The notes under the pieces are model-generated. The model was not told where the DNA came from. It made no database searches and worked only from the letters and a program-made list of their open reading frames with translations. The translations under genes and the position numbers were made by a program. From Acanthosepion esculentum (Eukaryota > Mollusca > Cephalopoda > Sepiida > Sepiidae): a DNA stretch of 64,000 nt. This document shows positions 10,884 through 24,474 of this stretch, in pieces. Each line of letters begins with the position of its first letter. Position 1 is the first letter of the stretch. The stretch covers positions 72,970,824 to 73,034,823 of the forward strand of contig OZ038485.1 of the NCBI GenBank assembly GCA_964036315.1, written 5' to 3'.

Positions 10884-12538
10884 GAATACTTTTCGATCGG
10901 TAACATATCGATTTTCAATAATTTTATTGGTTTTCTAAAGATTTCAATAAGTAAATCAATTTTACAAACAACAGTGTTTAACGTTGAAAAACAAGCCAAA
11001 ACAGCTTGCTTTTACACCTAAAATTCAATATTTTTCAAAACTTTGTAAAACTTAAAATTTGCAATATAACTTTGTGAAAACTGTTGAAACTTGTTGAAAT
11101 CAATAGTTTTCGATCGATAACATATCGATTTTCAATAATTTTATTGGTTTTCTAAAGATTTCAATAAGTAAATCAATTTTACAAACAACAGTGTTTAACG
11201 TTGAAAAACAAGCCAAAACAGCTTGCTTTTTACACCTAAAATTCAATATTTTTCAAAACTTTGTAAAACTTAAAATTTGCAATATAACTTTGTGAAAACT
11301 GTTGAAACTTGTTGAAATCAATAGTTTTCGATCGATAACATATCGATTTTCAATAATTTTATTGGTTTTCTAAAGATTTCAATAAGTAAATCAATTTTAC
11401 ACGCAACCGTGTTTAACGTTGAAAAACAAGCCAAAACAGCTTGCTTTTGCACCTAAAATTCAATATTTTTCAAAACTTTGTAAAACTTAAAATTTGCAAT
11501 ATAACTTTGTGAAAACTGTTGAAACTTGTTGAAATGAATACTTTTCGATCGGTAACATATCGATTTTCAATAATTTTATTGGTTTTCTAAAGATTTCAAT
11601 AAGTAAATCAATTTTACAAACAACCGTGTTTAAGTTTGAAAAACGAGCCAAAACAGCTTGCTTTTACACCTAAAATTCAATATTTTTCAAAACTTTGTAA
11701 AACTTAAAATTTGCAATATAACTTTGTGAAAACTGTTGAAACTTGTTGAAATCAATAGTTTTCGATCGATAACATATCGATTTTCAATAATTTTATTGGT
11801 TTTCTAAAGATTTCAATAAGTAAATCAATTTTACACGCAACCGTGTTTAACGTTGAAAAACAAGCCAAAACAGCTTGCTTTTGCACCTAAAATTCAATAT
11901 TTTTCAAAACTTTGTAAAACTTAAAATTTGCAATATAACTTTGTGAAAACTGTTGAAACTTGTTGAAATGAATACTTTTCGATCGGTAACATATCGATTT
12001 TCAATAATTTTATTGGTTTTCTAAAGATTTCAATAAGTAAATCAATTTTACAAACAACCGTGTTTAAGGTTGAAAAACAAGCCAAAACTGCTTGCTTTTA
12101 CACCTAAAATTCAATATTTTTCAAAACTTTGTAAAACTTAAAATTTGCAATATAACTTTGTGAAAACTGTTGAAACTTGTTGAAATGAATACTTTTCGAT
12201 CGGTAACATATCGATTTTCAATAATTTTATTGGTTTTCTAAAGATTTCAATAAGTAAATCAATTTTACAAACAACCGTGTTTAAAGTTGAAAAACAAGCC
12301 AAAACTGCTTGCTTTTACACCTAAAATTCAATATTTTTCAAAACTTTGTAAAACTTAAAATTTGCAATATAACTTTGTGAAAACTGTTGAAACTTGTTGA
12401 AATCAATAGTTTTCGATCGGTAACATATCGATTTTCAATAATTTTATTGGTTTTCTAAAGATTTCAATAAGTAAATCAATTTTACAAACAACCGTGTTTA
12501 AGGTTGAAAAACAAGCCAAAACTGCTTGCTTTTACACC
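10884..12538 (+). repeat. Array interval without a traced segmental copy
   Basis: About 7.6 ordinary monomers. The first part mixes CAATAG and GAATAC classes; the end is a run of GAATAC copies with AACTGCTTGC hairpins. One monomer has the five-T run at 11227-11231. Another, near 11,632, has AAGTTTGAAAAACGAGCC, a private combination. No gene, promoter or foreign insert is visible. Confidence 0.75.
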
Positions 12539-15314
12539 TAAAATTCAATATTTTTCAAAACTTTGTAAAACTTAAAATTTGCAATATAACTTTGTGAAAA
12601 CTGTTGAAACTTGTTGAAATGAATACTTTTCGATCGGTAACATATCGATTTTCAATAATTTTATTGGTTTTCTAAAGATTTCAATAAGTAAATCAATTTT
12701 ACAAACAACCGTGTTTAAGGTTGAAAAACAAGCCAAAACTGCTTGCTTTTACACCTAAAATTCAATATTTTTCAAAACTTTGTAAAACTTAAAATTTGCA
12801 ATATAACTTTGTGAAAACTGTTGAAACTTGTTGAAATGAATACTTTTCGATCGGTAACATATCGATTTTCAATAATTTTATTGGTTTTCTAAAGATTTCA
12901 ATAAGTAAATCAATTTTACAAACAACAGTGTTTAACGTTGAAAAACAAGCCAAAACAGCTTGCTTTTTACACCTAAAATTCAATATTTTTCAAAACTTTG
13001 TAAAACTTAAAATTTGCAATATAACTTTGTGAAAACTGTTGAAACTTGTTGAAATCAATAGTTTTCGATCGATAACATATCGATTTTCAATAATTTTATT
13101 GGTTTTCTAAAGATTTCAATAAGTAAATCAATTTTACACGCAACCGTGTTTAACGTTGAAAAACAATCCAAAACAGCTTGCTTTTGCACCTAAAATTCAA
13201 TATTTTTCAAAACTTTGTAAAACTTAAAATTTGCAATATAACTTTGTGAAAACTGTTGAAACTTGTTGAAATGAATACTTTTCGATCGGTAACATATCGA
13301 TTTTCAATAATTTTATTGGTTTTCTAAAGATTTCAATAAGTAAATCAATTTTACAAACAACAGTGTTTAACGTTGAAAAACAAGCCAAAACAGCTTGCTT
13401 TTACACCTAAGATTCAATATTTTTCAAAACTTTGTAAAGCTTAAAATTTGCAATATAACTTTGTGAAAACTGTTGAAACTTGTTGAAATGAATACTTTTC
13501 GATCGGTAACATATCGATTTTCAATAATTTTATTGGTTTTCTAAAGATTTCAATAAGTAAATCAATTTTACAAACAACAGTGTTTAACGTTGAAAAACAA
13601 GCCAAAACAGCTTGCTTTTACACATAAAATTCAATATTTTTCAAAACTTTGTAAAACTTAAAATTTGCAATATAACTTTGTGAAAACTGTTGAAACTTGT
13701 TGAAATGAATACTTTTCGATCGGTAACATATCGATTTTCAATAATTTTATTGGTTTTCTAAAGATTTCAATAAGTAAATCAATTTTACAAACAACAGTGT
13801 TTAACGTTGAAAAACAAGCCAAAACAGCTTGCTTTTACACCTAAGATTCAATATTTTTCAAAACTTTGTAAAGCTTAAAATTTGCAATATAACTTTGTGA
13901 AAACTGTTGAAACTTGTTGAAATGAATACTTTTCGATCGGTAACATATCGATTTTCAATAATTTTATTGGTTTTCTAAAGATTTCAATAAGTAAATCAAT
14001 TTTACAAACAACAGTGTTTAACGTTGAAAAACAAGCCAAAACAGCTTGCTTTTACACATAAAATTCAATATTTTTCAAAACTTTGTAAAACTTAAAATTT
14101 GCAATATAACTTTGTGAAAACTGTTGAAACTTGTTGAAATGAATACTTTTCGATCGGTAACATATCGATTTTCAATAATTTTATTGGTTTTCTAAAGATT
14201 TCAATAAGTAAATCAATTTTACAAACAACCGTGTTTAAGGTTGAAAAACAAGCCAAAACTGCTTGCTTTTACACCTAAAATTCAATATTTTTCAAAACTT
14301 TGTAAAACTTAAAATTTGCAATATAACTTTGTGAAAACTGTTGAAACTTGTTGAAATGAATACTTTTCGATCGGTAACATATCGATTTTCAATAATTTTA
14401 TTGGTTTTCTAAAGATTTCAATAAGTAAATCAATTTTACAAACAACAGTGTTTAACGTTGAAAAACAAGCCAAAACAGCTTGCTTTTTACACCTAAAATT
14501 CAATATTTTTCAAAACTTTGTAAAACTTAAAATTTGCAATATAACTTTGTGAAAACTGTTGAAACTTGTTGAAATCAATAGTTTTCGATCGATAACATAT
14601 CGATTTTCAATAATTTTATTGGTTTTCTAAAGATTTCAATAAGTAAATCAATTTTACACGCAACCGTGTTTAACGTTGAAAAACAAGCCAAAACAGCTTG
14701 CTTTTGCACCTAAAATTCAATATTTTTCAAAACTTTGTAAAACTTAAAATTTGCAATATAACTTTGTGAAAACTGTTGAAACTTGTTGAAATGAATACTT
14801 TTCGATCGGTAACATATCGATTTTCAATAATTTTATTGGTTTTCTAAAGATTTCAATAAGTAAATCAATTTTACAAACAACAGTGTTTAACGTTGAAAAA
14901 CAAGCCAAAACAGCTTGCTTTTACACCTAAGATTCAATATTTTTCAAAACTTTGTAAAGCTTAAAATTTGCAATATAACTTTGTGAAAACTGTTGAAACT
15001 TGTTGAAATGAATACTTTTCGATCGGTAACATATCGATTTTCAATAATTTTATTGGTTTTCTAAAGATTTCAATAAGTAAATCAATTTTACAAACAACAG
15101 TGTTTAACGTTGAAAAACAAGCCAAAACAGCTTGCTTTTACACATAAAATTCAATATTTTTCAAAACTTTGTAAAACTTAAAATTTGCAATATAACTTTG
15201 TGAAAACTGTTGAAACTTGTTGAAATGAATACTTTTCGATCGGTAACATATCGATTTTCAATAATTTTATTGGTTTTCTAAAGATTTCAATAAGTAAATC
15301 AATTTTACAAACAA
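12539..15314 (+). repeat. Seven-monomer repeat, displacement 1,520 bp, with a nested two-monomer repeat
   Basis: Sequence 12539-13794 matches 14059-15314. Shared markers are the five-T run (12964 and 14484), CCTAAGATTC (13407 and 14927) and AAAGCTTAAA (13437 and 14957). CCTAAGATTC and AAAGCTTAAA also appear once more 434 bp after the first pair (13841 and 13871), so a two-monomer piece was duplicated inside the first unit. One private difference is AACAATCC near 13,165 against AACAAGCC in the other copy. Confidence 0.8.
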
Positions 15315-17631
15315 CCGTGTTTAAGGTTGAAAAACAAGCCAAAACTGCTTGCTTTTACACCTAAAATTCAATATTTTTCAAAACTTTGTAAAACTTAAAA
15401 TTTGCAATATAACTTTGTGAAAACTGTTGAAACTTGTTGAAATGAATACTTTTCGATCGGTAACATATCGATTTTCAATAATTTTATTGGTTTTCTAAAG
15501 ATTTCAATAAGTAAATCAATTTTACAAACAACAGTGTTTAACGTTGAAAAACAAGCCAAAACAGCTTGCTTTTACACCTAAAATTCAATATTTTTCAAAA
15601 CTTTGTAAAACTTAAAATTTGCAATATAACTTTGTGAAAACTGTTGAAACTTGTTGAAATGAATACTTTTCGATCGGTAACATATCGATTTTCAATAATT
15701 TTATTGGTTTTCTAAAGATTTCAATAAGTAAATCAATTTTACAAACAACCGTGTTTAAGGTTGAAAAACAAGCCAAAACAGCTTGCTTTTACACATAAAA
15801 TTCAATATTTTTCAAAACTTTGTAAAACTTAAAATTTGCAATATAACTTTGTGAAAACTGTTGAAACTTGTTGAAATGAATACTTTTCGATCGGTAACAT
15901 ATCGATTTTCAATAATTTTATTGGTTTTCTAAAGATTTCAATAAGTAAATCAATTTTACAAACAACCGTGTTTAAGGTTGAAAAACAAGCCAAAACTGCT
16001 TGCTTTTACACCTAAAATTCAATATTTTTCAAAACTTTGTAAAACTTAAAATTTGCAATATAACTTTGTGAAAACTGTTGAAACTTGTTGAAATCAATAC
16101 TTTTCGATCAATAACATATCGATTTTCAATAATTTTATTGGTTTTCTAAAGATTTCAATAAGTAAATCAATTTTACAAACAACAGTGTTTAACGTTGAAA
16201 AACAAGCCAAAACAGCTTGCTTTTACACCTAAAATTCAATATTTTTCAAAACTTTGTAAAACTTAAAATTTGCAATATAACTTTGTGAAAACTGTTGAAA
16301 CTTGTTGAAATCAATAGTTTTCGATCGATAACATATCCATTTTCAATAATTTTATTGGTTTTCTAAAGATTTCAATAAGTAAATCAATTTTACACGCAAC
16401 CCTGTTTAACGTTGAAAAACAAGCCAAAACAGCTTGCTTTTGCACCTAAAATTCAATATTTTTCAAAACTTTGTAAAACTTAAAATTTGCAATATAACTT
16501 TGTGAAAACTGTTGAAAATTGTTGAAATCAATAGTTTTCGATCGGTAACATATCGATTTTCAATAATTTTATTGGTTTTCTAAAGATTTCAATAAGTAAA
16601 TCAATTTTACAAACAACCGTGTTTAAGGTTGAAAAACAAGCCAAACCAGCTTGCTTTTACACATAAAATTCAATATTTTTCAAAACTTTGTAAAACTTAA
16701 AATTTGCAATATAACTTTGTGAAAACTGTTGAAACTTGTTGAAATGAATACTTTTCGATCGGTAACATATCGATTTTCAATAATTTTATTGGTTTTCTAA
16801 AGATTTCAATAAGTAAATCAATTTTACAAACAACCGTGTTTAAGGTTGAAAAACAAGCCAAAACTGCTTGCTTTTACACCTAAAATTCAATATTTTTCAA
16901 AACTTTGTAAAACTTAAAATTTGCAATATAACTTTGTGAAAACTGTTGAAACTTGTTGAAATTAATACTTTTCGATCGGTAACATATCGATTTTCAATAA
17001 TTTTATTGGTTTTCTAAAGATTTCAATAAGTAAATCAATTTTACAAACAACATTGTTTAACGTTGAAAAACAAGCCAAAACAGCTTGCTTTTTACACCTA
17101 AAATTCAATATTTTTCAAAACTTTGTAAAACTTAAAATTTGCAATATAACTTTGTGAAAACTGTTGAAACTTGTTGAAATCAATAGTTTTCGATCGATAA
17201 CATATCGATTTTCAATAATTTTATTGGTTTTCTAAAGATTTCAATAAGTAAATCAATTTTACACGCAACCGTGTTTAACGTTGAAAAACAAGCCAAAACA
17301 GCTTGCTTTTGCACCTAAAATTCAATATTTTTCAAAACTTTGTAAAACTTAAAATTTGCAATATAACTTTGTGAAAACTGTTGAAACTTGTTGAAATGAA
17401 TACTTTTCGATCGGTAACATATCGATTTTCAATAATTTTATTGGTTTTCTAAAGATTTCAATAAGTAAATCAATTTTACAAACAACCGTGTTTAAGGTTG
17501 AAAAACAAGCCAAAACTGCTTGCTTTTACACCTAAAATTCAATATTTTTCAAAACTTTGTAAAACTTAAAATTTGCAATATAACTTTGTGAAAACTGTTG
17601 AAACTTGTTGAAATGAATACTTTTCGATCGG
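15315..17631 (+). repeat. Array interval related to 18.4-19.7 kb
   Basis: About 10.7 monomers. The order of variant classes between about 15.2 and 16.1 kb (CTGC, then CAACAGTG, then AAGGTT with ACACATAAAA, then AAGGTT with CTGC, then CAATAC) recurs at about 18.5-19.4 kb. The displacement is about 3,257 bp, or 15 monomers plus the two intervening five-T insertions. Private changes such as GATCAATAAC near 16,107, CATATCCATTTT near 16,333 and AACCCTGTTT near 16,399 show this copy is older or more diverged than the other segmental copies. A five-T run lies at 17089-17093. Confidence 0.7.
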
Positions 17632-19802
17632 TAACATATCGATTTTCAATAATTTTATTGGTTTTCTAAAGATTTCAATAAGTAAATCAATTTTGCAAAC
17701 AACCGTGTTTAAGGTTGAAAAACAAGCCAAAACTGCTTGCTTTTACACCTAAAATTCAATATTTTTCAAAACTTTGTAAAACTTAAAATTTGCAATATAA
17801 CTTTGTGAAAACTGTTGAAACTTGTTGAAATGAATACTTTTCGATCGGTAACATATCGATTTTCAATAATTTTATTGGTTTTCTAAAGATTTCAATAAGT
17901 AAATCAATTTTACAAACAACAGTGTTTAACGTTGAAAAACAAGCCAAAACAGCTTGCTTTTTACACCTAAAATTCAATATTTTTCAAAACTTTGTAAAAC
18001 TTAAAATTTGCAATATAACTTTGTGAAAACTGTTGAAACTTGTTGAAATCAATAGTTTTCGATCGATAACATATCGATTTTCAATAATTTTATTGGTTTT
18101 CTAAAGATTTCAATAAGTAAATCAATTTTACACGCAACCGTGTTTAACGTTGAAAATCAAGCCAAAACAGCTTGCTTTTGCACCTAAAATTCAATATTTT
18201 TCAAAACTTTGTAAAACTTAAAATTTGCAATATAACTTTGTGAAAACTGTTGAAACTTGTTGAAATGAATACTTTTCGATCGGTAACATATCGATTTTCA
18301 ATAATTTTATTGGTTTTCTAAAGATTTCAATAAGTAAATCAATTTTACAAACAACAGTGTTTAACGTTGAAAAACAAGCCAAAACAGCTTGCTTTTACAC
18401 CTAAAATTCAATATTTTTCAAAACTTTGTAAAACTTAAAATTTGCAATATAACTTTGTGAAAAATGTTGAAACTTGTTGAAATGAATACTTTTCGATCGG
18501 TAACATATCGATTTTCAATAATTTTATTGGTTTTCTAAAGATTTCAATAAGTAAATCAATTTTACAAACAACCGTGTTTAAGGTTGAAAAACAAGCCAAA
18601 ACTGCTTGCTTTTACACCTAAAATTCAATATTTTTCAAAACTTTGTAAAACTTAAAATTTGCAATATAACTTTGTGAAAACTGTTGAAACTTGTTGAAAT
18701 GAATACTTTTCGATCGGTAACATATCGATTTTCAATAATTTTATTGGTTTTCTAAAGATTTCAATAAGTAAATCAATTTTACAAACAACAGTGTTTAACG
18801 TTGAAAAACAAGCCAAAACAGCTTGCTTTTACACCTAAAATTCAATATTTTTCAAAACTTTGTAAAACTTAAAATTTGCAATATAACTTTGTGAAAACTG
18901 TTGAAACTTGTTGAAATGAATACTTTTCGATCGGTAACATATCGATTTTCAATAATTTTATTGGTTTTCTAAAGATTTCAATAAGTAAATCAATTTTACA
19001 AACAACCGTGTTTAAGGTTGAAAAACAAGCCAAAACAGCTTGCTTTTACACATAAAATTCAATATTTTTCAAAACTTTGTAAAACTTAAAATTTGCAATA
19101 TAACTTTGTGAAAACTGTTGAAACTTGTTGAAATGAATACTTTTCGATCGGTAACATATCGATTTTCAATAATTTTATTGGTTTTCTAAAGATTTCAATA
19201 AGTAAATCAATTTTACAAACAACCGTGTTTAAGGTTGAAAAACAAGCCAAAACTGCTTGCTTTTACACCTAAAATTCAATATTTTTCAAAACTTTGTAAA
19301 ACTTAAAATTTGCAATATAACTTTGTGAAAACTGTTGAAACTTGTTGAAATCAATACTTTTCGATCGATAACATATCGATTTTTAATAATTTTATTGGTT
19401 TTCTAAAGATTTCAATAAGTAAATCAATTTTACAAACAACAGTGTTTAACGTTGAAAAACAAGCCAAAACAGCTTGCTTTTACACGTAAAATTCAATATT
19501 TTTCAAAACTTTGTAAAACTTAAAATTTGCAATATAACTTTGTGAAAACTGTTGAAACTTGTTGAAATCAATAGTTTTCGATCGATAACATATCGATTTT
19601 CAATAATTTTATTGGTTTTCTAAAGATTTCAATAAGTAAATCAATTTTACACGCAACCGTGTTTAACGTTGAAAAACAAGCCAAAACAGCTTGCTTTTAC
19701 ACCTAAAATTCAATATTTTTCAAAACTTTGTAAAACTTAAAATTTGCAATATAACTTTGTGAAAACTGTTGAAACTTGTTGAAATCAATAGTTTTCGATC
19801 GA
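17632..19802 (+). repeat. Ten-monomer tandem duplication, unit 1 (2,171 bp)
   Basis: This unit is followed directly by its copy. Shared markers are ATTTTGCAAAC (17690 and 19861), the five-T run (17958 and 20129), AAAATCAAGCC (near 18,154 and 20,325), GAAAAATGTTG (near 18,468 and 20,639), GATTTTTAATAA (near 19,379 and 21,550) and ACACGTAAAA (near 19,483 and 21,654). The 2,171-bp length is 10 x 217 plus the one extra T. The left limit is fixed by G versus A at 17631/19802. Confidence 0.88.
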
Positions 19803-22036
19803 TAACATATCGATTTTCAATAATTTTATTGGTTTTCTAAAGATTTCAATAAGTAAATCAATTTTGCAAACAACCGTGTTTAAGGTTGAAAAACAAGCCA
19901 AAACTGCTTGCTTTTACACCTAAAATTCAATATTTTTCAAAACTTTGTAAAACTTAAAATTTGCAATATAACTTTGTGAAAACTGTTGAAACTTGTTGAA
20001 ATGAATACTTTTCGATCGGTAACATATCGATTTTCAATAATTTTATTGGTTTTCTAAAGATTTCAATAAGTAAATCAATTTTACAAACAACAGTGTTTAA
20101 CGTTGAAAAACAAGCCAAAACAGCTTGCTTTTTACACCTAAAATTCAATATTTTTCAAAACTTTGTAAAACTTAAAATTTGCAATATAACTTTGTGAAAA
20201 CTGTTGAAACTTGTTGAAATCAATAGTTTTCGATCGATAACATATCGATTTTCAATAATTTTATTGGTTTTCTAAAGATTTCAATAAGTAAATCAATTTT
20301 ACACGCAACCGTGTTTAACGTTGAAAATCAAGCCAAAACAGCTTGCTTTTGCACCTAAAATTCAATATTTTTCAAAACTTTGTAAAACTTAAAATTTGCA
20401 ATATAACTTTGTGAAAACTGTTGAAACTTGTTGAAATGAATACTTTTCGATCGGTAACATATCGATTTTCAATAATTTTATTGGTTTTCTAAAGATTTCA
20501 ATAAGTAAATCAATTTTACAAACAACAGTGTTTAACGTTGAAAAACAAGCCAAAACAGCTTGCTTTTACACCTAAAATTCAATATTTTTCAAAACTTTGT
20601 AAAACTTAAAATTTGCAATATAACTTTGTGAAAAATGTTGAAACTTGTTGAAATGAATACTTTTCGATCGGTAACATATCGATTTTCAATAATTTTATTG
20701 GTTTTCTAAAGATTTCAATAAGTAAATCAATTTTACAAACAACCGTGTTTAAGGTTGAAAAACAAGCCAAAACTGCTTGCTTTTACACCTAAAATTCAAT
20801 ATTTTTCAAAACTTTGTAAAACTTAAAATTTGCAATATAACTTTGTGAAAACTGTTGAAACTTGTTGAAATGAATACTTTTCGATCGGTAACATATCGAT
20901 TTTCAATAATTTTATTGGTTTTCTAAAGATTTCAATAAGTAAATCAATTTTACAAACAACAGTGTTTAACGTTGAAAAACAAGCCAAAACAGCTTGCTTT
21001 TACACCTAAAATTCAATATTTTTCAAAACTTTGTAAAACTTAAAATTTGCAATATAACTTTGTGAAAACTGTTGAAACTTGTTGAAATGAATACTTTTCG
21101 ATCGGTAACATATCGATTTTCAATAATTTTATTGGTTTTCTAAAGATTTCAATAAGTAAATCAATTTTACAAACAACCGTGTTTAAGGTTGAAAAACAAG
21201 CCAAAACAGCTTGCTTTTACACATAAAATTCAATATTTTTCAAAACTTTGTAAAACTTAAAATTTGCAATATAACTTTGTGAAAACTGTTGAAACTTGTT
21301 GAAATGAATACTTTTCGATCGGTAACATATCGATTTTCAATAATTTTATTGGTTTTCTAAAGATTTCAATAAGTAAATCAATTTTACAAACAACCGTGTT
21401 TAAGGTTGAAAAACAAGCCAAAACTGCTTGCTTTTACACCTAAAATTCAATATTTTTCAAAACTTTGTAAAACTTAAAATTTGCAATATAACTTTGTGAA
21501 AACTGTTGAAACTTGTTGAAATCAATACTTTTCGATCGATAACATATCGATTTTTAATAATTTTATTGGTTTTCTAAAGATTTCAATAAGTAAATCAATT
21601 TTACAAACAACAGTGTTTAACGTTGAAAAACAAGCCAAAACAGCTTGCTTTTACACGTAAAATTCAATATTTTTCAAAACTTTGTAAAACTTAAAATTTG
21701 CAATATAACTTTGTGAAAACTGTTGAAACTTGTTGAAATCAATAGTTTTCGATCGATAACATATCGATTTTCAATAATTTTATTGGTTTTCTAAAGATTT
21801 CAATAAGTAAATCAATTTTACACGCAACCGTGTTTAACGTTGAAAAACAAGCCAAAACAGCTTGCTTTTACACCTAAAATTCAATATTTTTCAAAACTTT
21901 GTAAAACTTAAAATTTGCAATATAACTTTGTGAAAACTGTTGAAACTTGTTGAAATCAATAGTTTTCGATCGATAACATATCGATTTTCAATAATTTTAT
22001 TGGTTTTCTAAAGATTTCAATAAGTAAATCAATTTT
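19803..22036 (+). repeat. Ten-monomer tandem duplication, unit 2
   Basis: This is the second unit, with homology running slightly past one unit length to 22036, where A replaces the G of the ATTTTGC marker. I saw no substitutions between the units at the markers compared, so the event looks recent. Both junctions fall at the same monomer phase, the pattern expected for unequal homologous exchange. Confidence 0.88.
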
Positions 22037-24474
22037 ACAAACAACAGTGTTTAACGTTGAAAAACAAGCCAAAACAGCTTGCTTTTACACCTAAAATTCA
22101 ATATTTTTCAAAACTTTGTAAAACTTAAAATTTGCAATATAACTTTGTGAAAACTGTTGAAACTTGTTGAAATCAATACTTTTCGATCGATAACATATCG
22201 ATTTTCAATAATTTTATTGGTTTTCTAAAGATTTCAATAAGTAAATCAATTTTACACGCAACCGTGTTTAACGTTGAAAAACAAGCCAAAACAGCTTGCT
22301 TTTACACCTAAAATTCAATATTTTTCAAAACTTTGTAAAACTTAAAATTTGCAATATAACTTTGTGAAAACTGTTGAAACTTGTTGAAATGAATACTTTT
22401 CGATCGGTAACATATCGATTTTCAATAATTTTATTGGTTTTCTAAAGATTTCAATAAGTAAATCAATTTTACAAACAACCGTGTTTAAGGTTGAAAAACA
22501 AGCCAAAACAGCTTGCTTTTACACCTAAAATTCAATATTTTTCAAAACTTTGTAAAACTTAAAATTTGCAATATAACTTTGTGAAAACTGTTGAAACTTG
22601 TTGAAATGAATACTTTTCGATCGGTAACATATCGATTTTCAATAATTTTATTGGTTTTCTAAAGATTTCAATAAGTAAATCAATTTTACAAACAACCGTG
22701 TTTAAGGTTGAAAAACAAGCCAAAACAGCTTGCTTTTACACCTAAAATTCAATATTTTTCAAAACTTTGTAAAACTTAAAATTTGCAATATAACTTTGTG
22801 AAAACTGTTGAAACTTGTTGAAATGAATACTTTTCGATCGGTAACATATCGATTTTCAATAATTTTATTGGTTTTCTAAAGATTTCAATAAGTAAATCAA
22901 TTTTACAAACAACCGTGTTTAAGGTTGAAAAACAAGCCAAAACTGCTTGCTTTTACACCTAAAATTCAATATTTTTCAAAACTTTGTAAAACTTAAAATT
23001 TGCAATATAACTTTGTGAAAACTGTTGAAACTTGTTGAAATGAATACTTTTCGATCGGTAACATATCGATTTTCAATAATTTTATTGGTTTTCTAAAGAT
23101 TTCAATAAGTAAATCAATTTTACAAACAACCGTGTTTAAGGTTGAAAAACAAGCCAAAACATCTTGCTTTTACACCTAAAATTCAATATTTTTCAAAACT
23201 TTGTAAAACTTAAAATTTGCAATATAACTTTGTGAAAACTGTTGAAACTTGTTGAAATGAATACTTTTCGATCGGTAACATATCGATTTTCAATAATTTT
23301 ATTGGTTTTCTAAAGATTTCAATAAGTAAATCAATTTTACAAACAACCGTGTTTAAGGTTGAAAAACAAGCCAAAACTGCTTGCTTTTACACCTAAAATT
23401 CAATATTTTTCAAAACATTGTAAAACTTAAAATTTGCAATATAACTTTGTGAAAACTGTTGAAACTTGTTGAAATGAATACTTTTCGATCGGTAACATAT
23501 CGATTTTCAATAATTTTATTGGTTTTCTAAAGATTTCAATAAGTAAATCAATTTTACAAACAACCGTGTTTAAGGTTGAAAAACAAGCCAAAACTGCTTG
23601 CTTTTACACCTAAAATTCAATATTTTTCAAAACTTTGTAAAACTTAAAATTTGCAATATAACTTTGTGAAAACTGTTGAAAATTGTTGAAATCAATAGTT
23701 TTCGATCGATAACATATCGATTTTCAATAATTTTATTGGTTTTCTAAAGATTTCAATAAGTAAATCAATTTTACACGCAACCGTGTTTAACGTTGAAAAA
23801 CAAGCCAAAACAGCTTGCTTTTACACCTAAAATTAAATATCTTTCAAAACTTTGTAAAACTTAAAATTTGCAATATAACTTTGTGAAAACTGTTGAAACT
23901 TGTTGAAATCAATACTTTTCGATCGATAACATATCGATTTTCAATAATTTTATTGGTTTTCTAAAGATTTCAATAAGTAAATCAATTTTACACGCAACCG
24001 TGTTTAACGTTGAAAAACAAGCCAAAACAGCTTGCTTTTACACCTAAAATTCAATATTTTTAAAAACTTTGTAAAACTTAAAATTTGCAATATAACTTTG
24101 TGAAAACTGTTGAAACTTGTTGAAATGAATACTTTTCGATCGGTAACATATCGATTTTCAATAATTTTATTGGTTTTCTAAAGATTTCAATAAGTAAATC
24201 AATTTTACAAACAACCGTGTTTAAGGTTGAAAAACAAGCCAAAACAGCTTGCTTTTACACATAAAATTCAATATTTTTCAAAACTTTGTAAAACTTAAAA
24301 TTTGCAATATAACTTTGTGAAAACTGTTGAAACTTGTTGAAATCAATAGTTTTCGATCGATAACATATCGATTTTCAATAATTTTATTGGTTTTCTAAAG
24401 ATTTCAATAAGTAAATCAATTTTACACGCAACCGTGTTTAACGTTGAAAAACAAGCCAAAACAGCTTGCTTTTG
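22037..24474 (+). repeat. Run dominated by the GAATAC/GGTA monomer class
   Basis: About 11 monomers. From about 22.4 to 23.6 kb they are consecutive GAATAC, CGGTAAC and AAGGTT copies that differ mainly by the hairpin base (AACAGC or AACTGC) and by private single changes such as ACATCTTGC near 23,160 and AAACATTGTAAA near 23,414. This suggests local amplification of a single monomer type. At the right end the array returns to the CAATAG class. No non-satellite sequence is present. Confidence 0.75.

Noticed and set aside
12789..12983. Minus-strand open reading frame of 64 codons, identical at 14309-14503, 17783-17977 and 19954-20148, with a 63-codon relative at 58990-59181
   Set aside because: It exists only where a monomer happens to lose stops, in five of about 295 copies. 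Four of these are the special five-T monomers and several are duplicates of one another. The frame shifts at each monomer because 217 is not a multiple of 3. There is no ribosome-binding context, domain or sign of codon selection. It is a by-product of satellite sequence.
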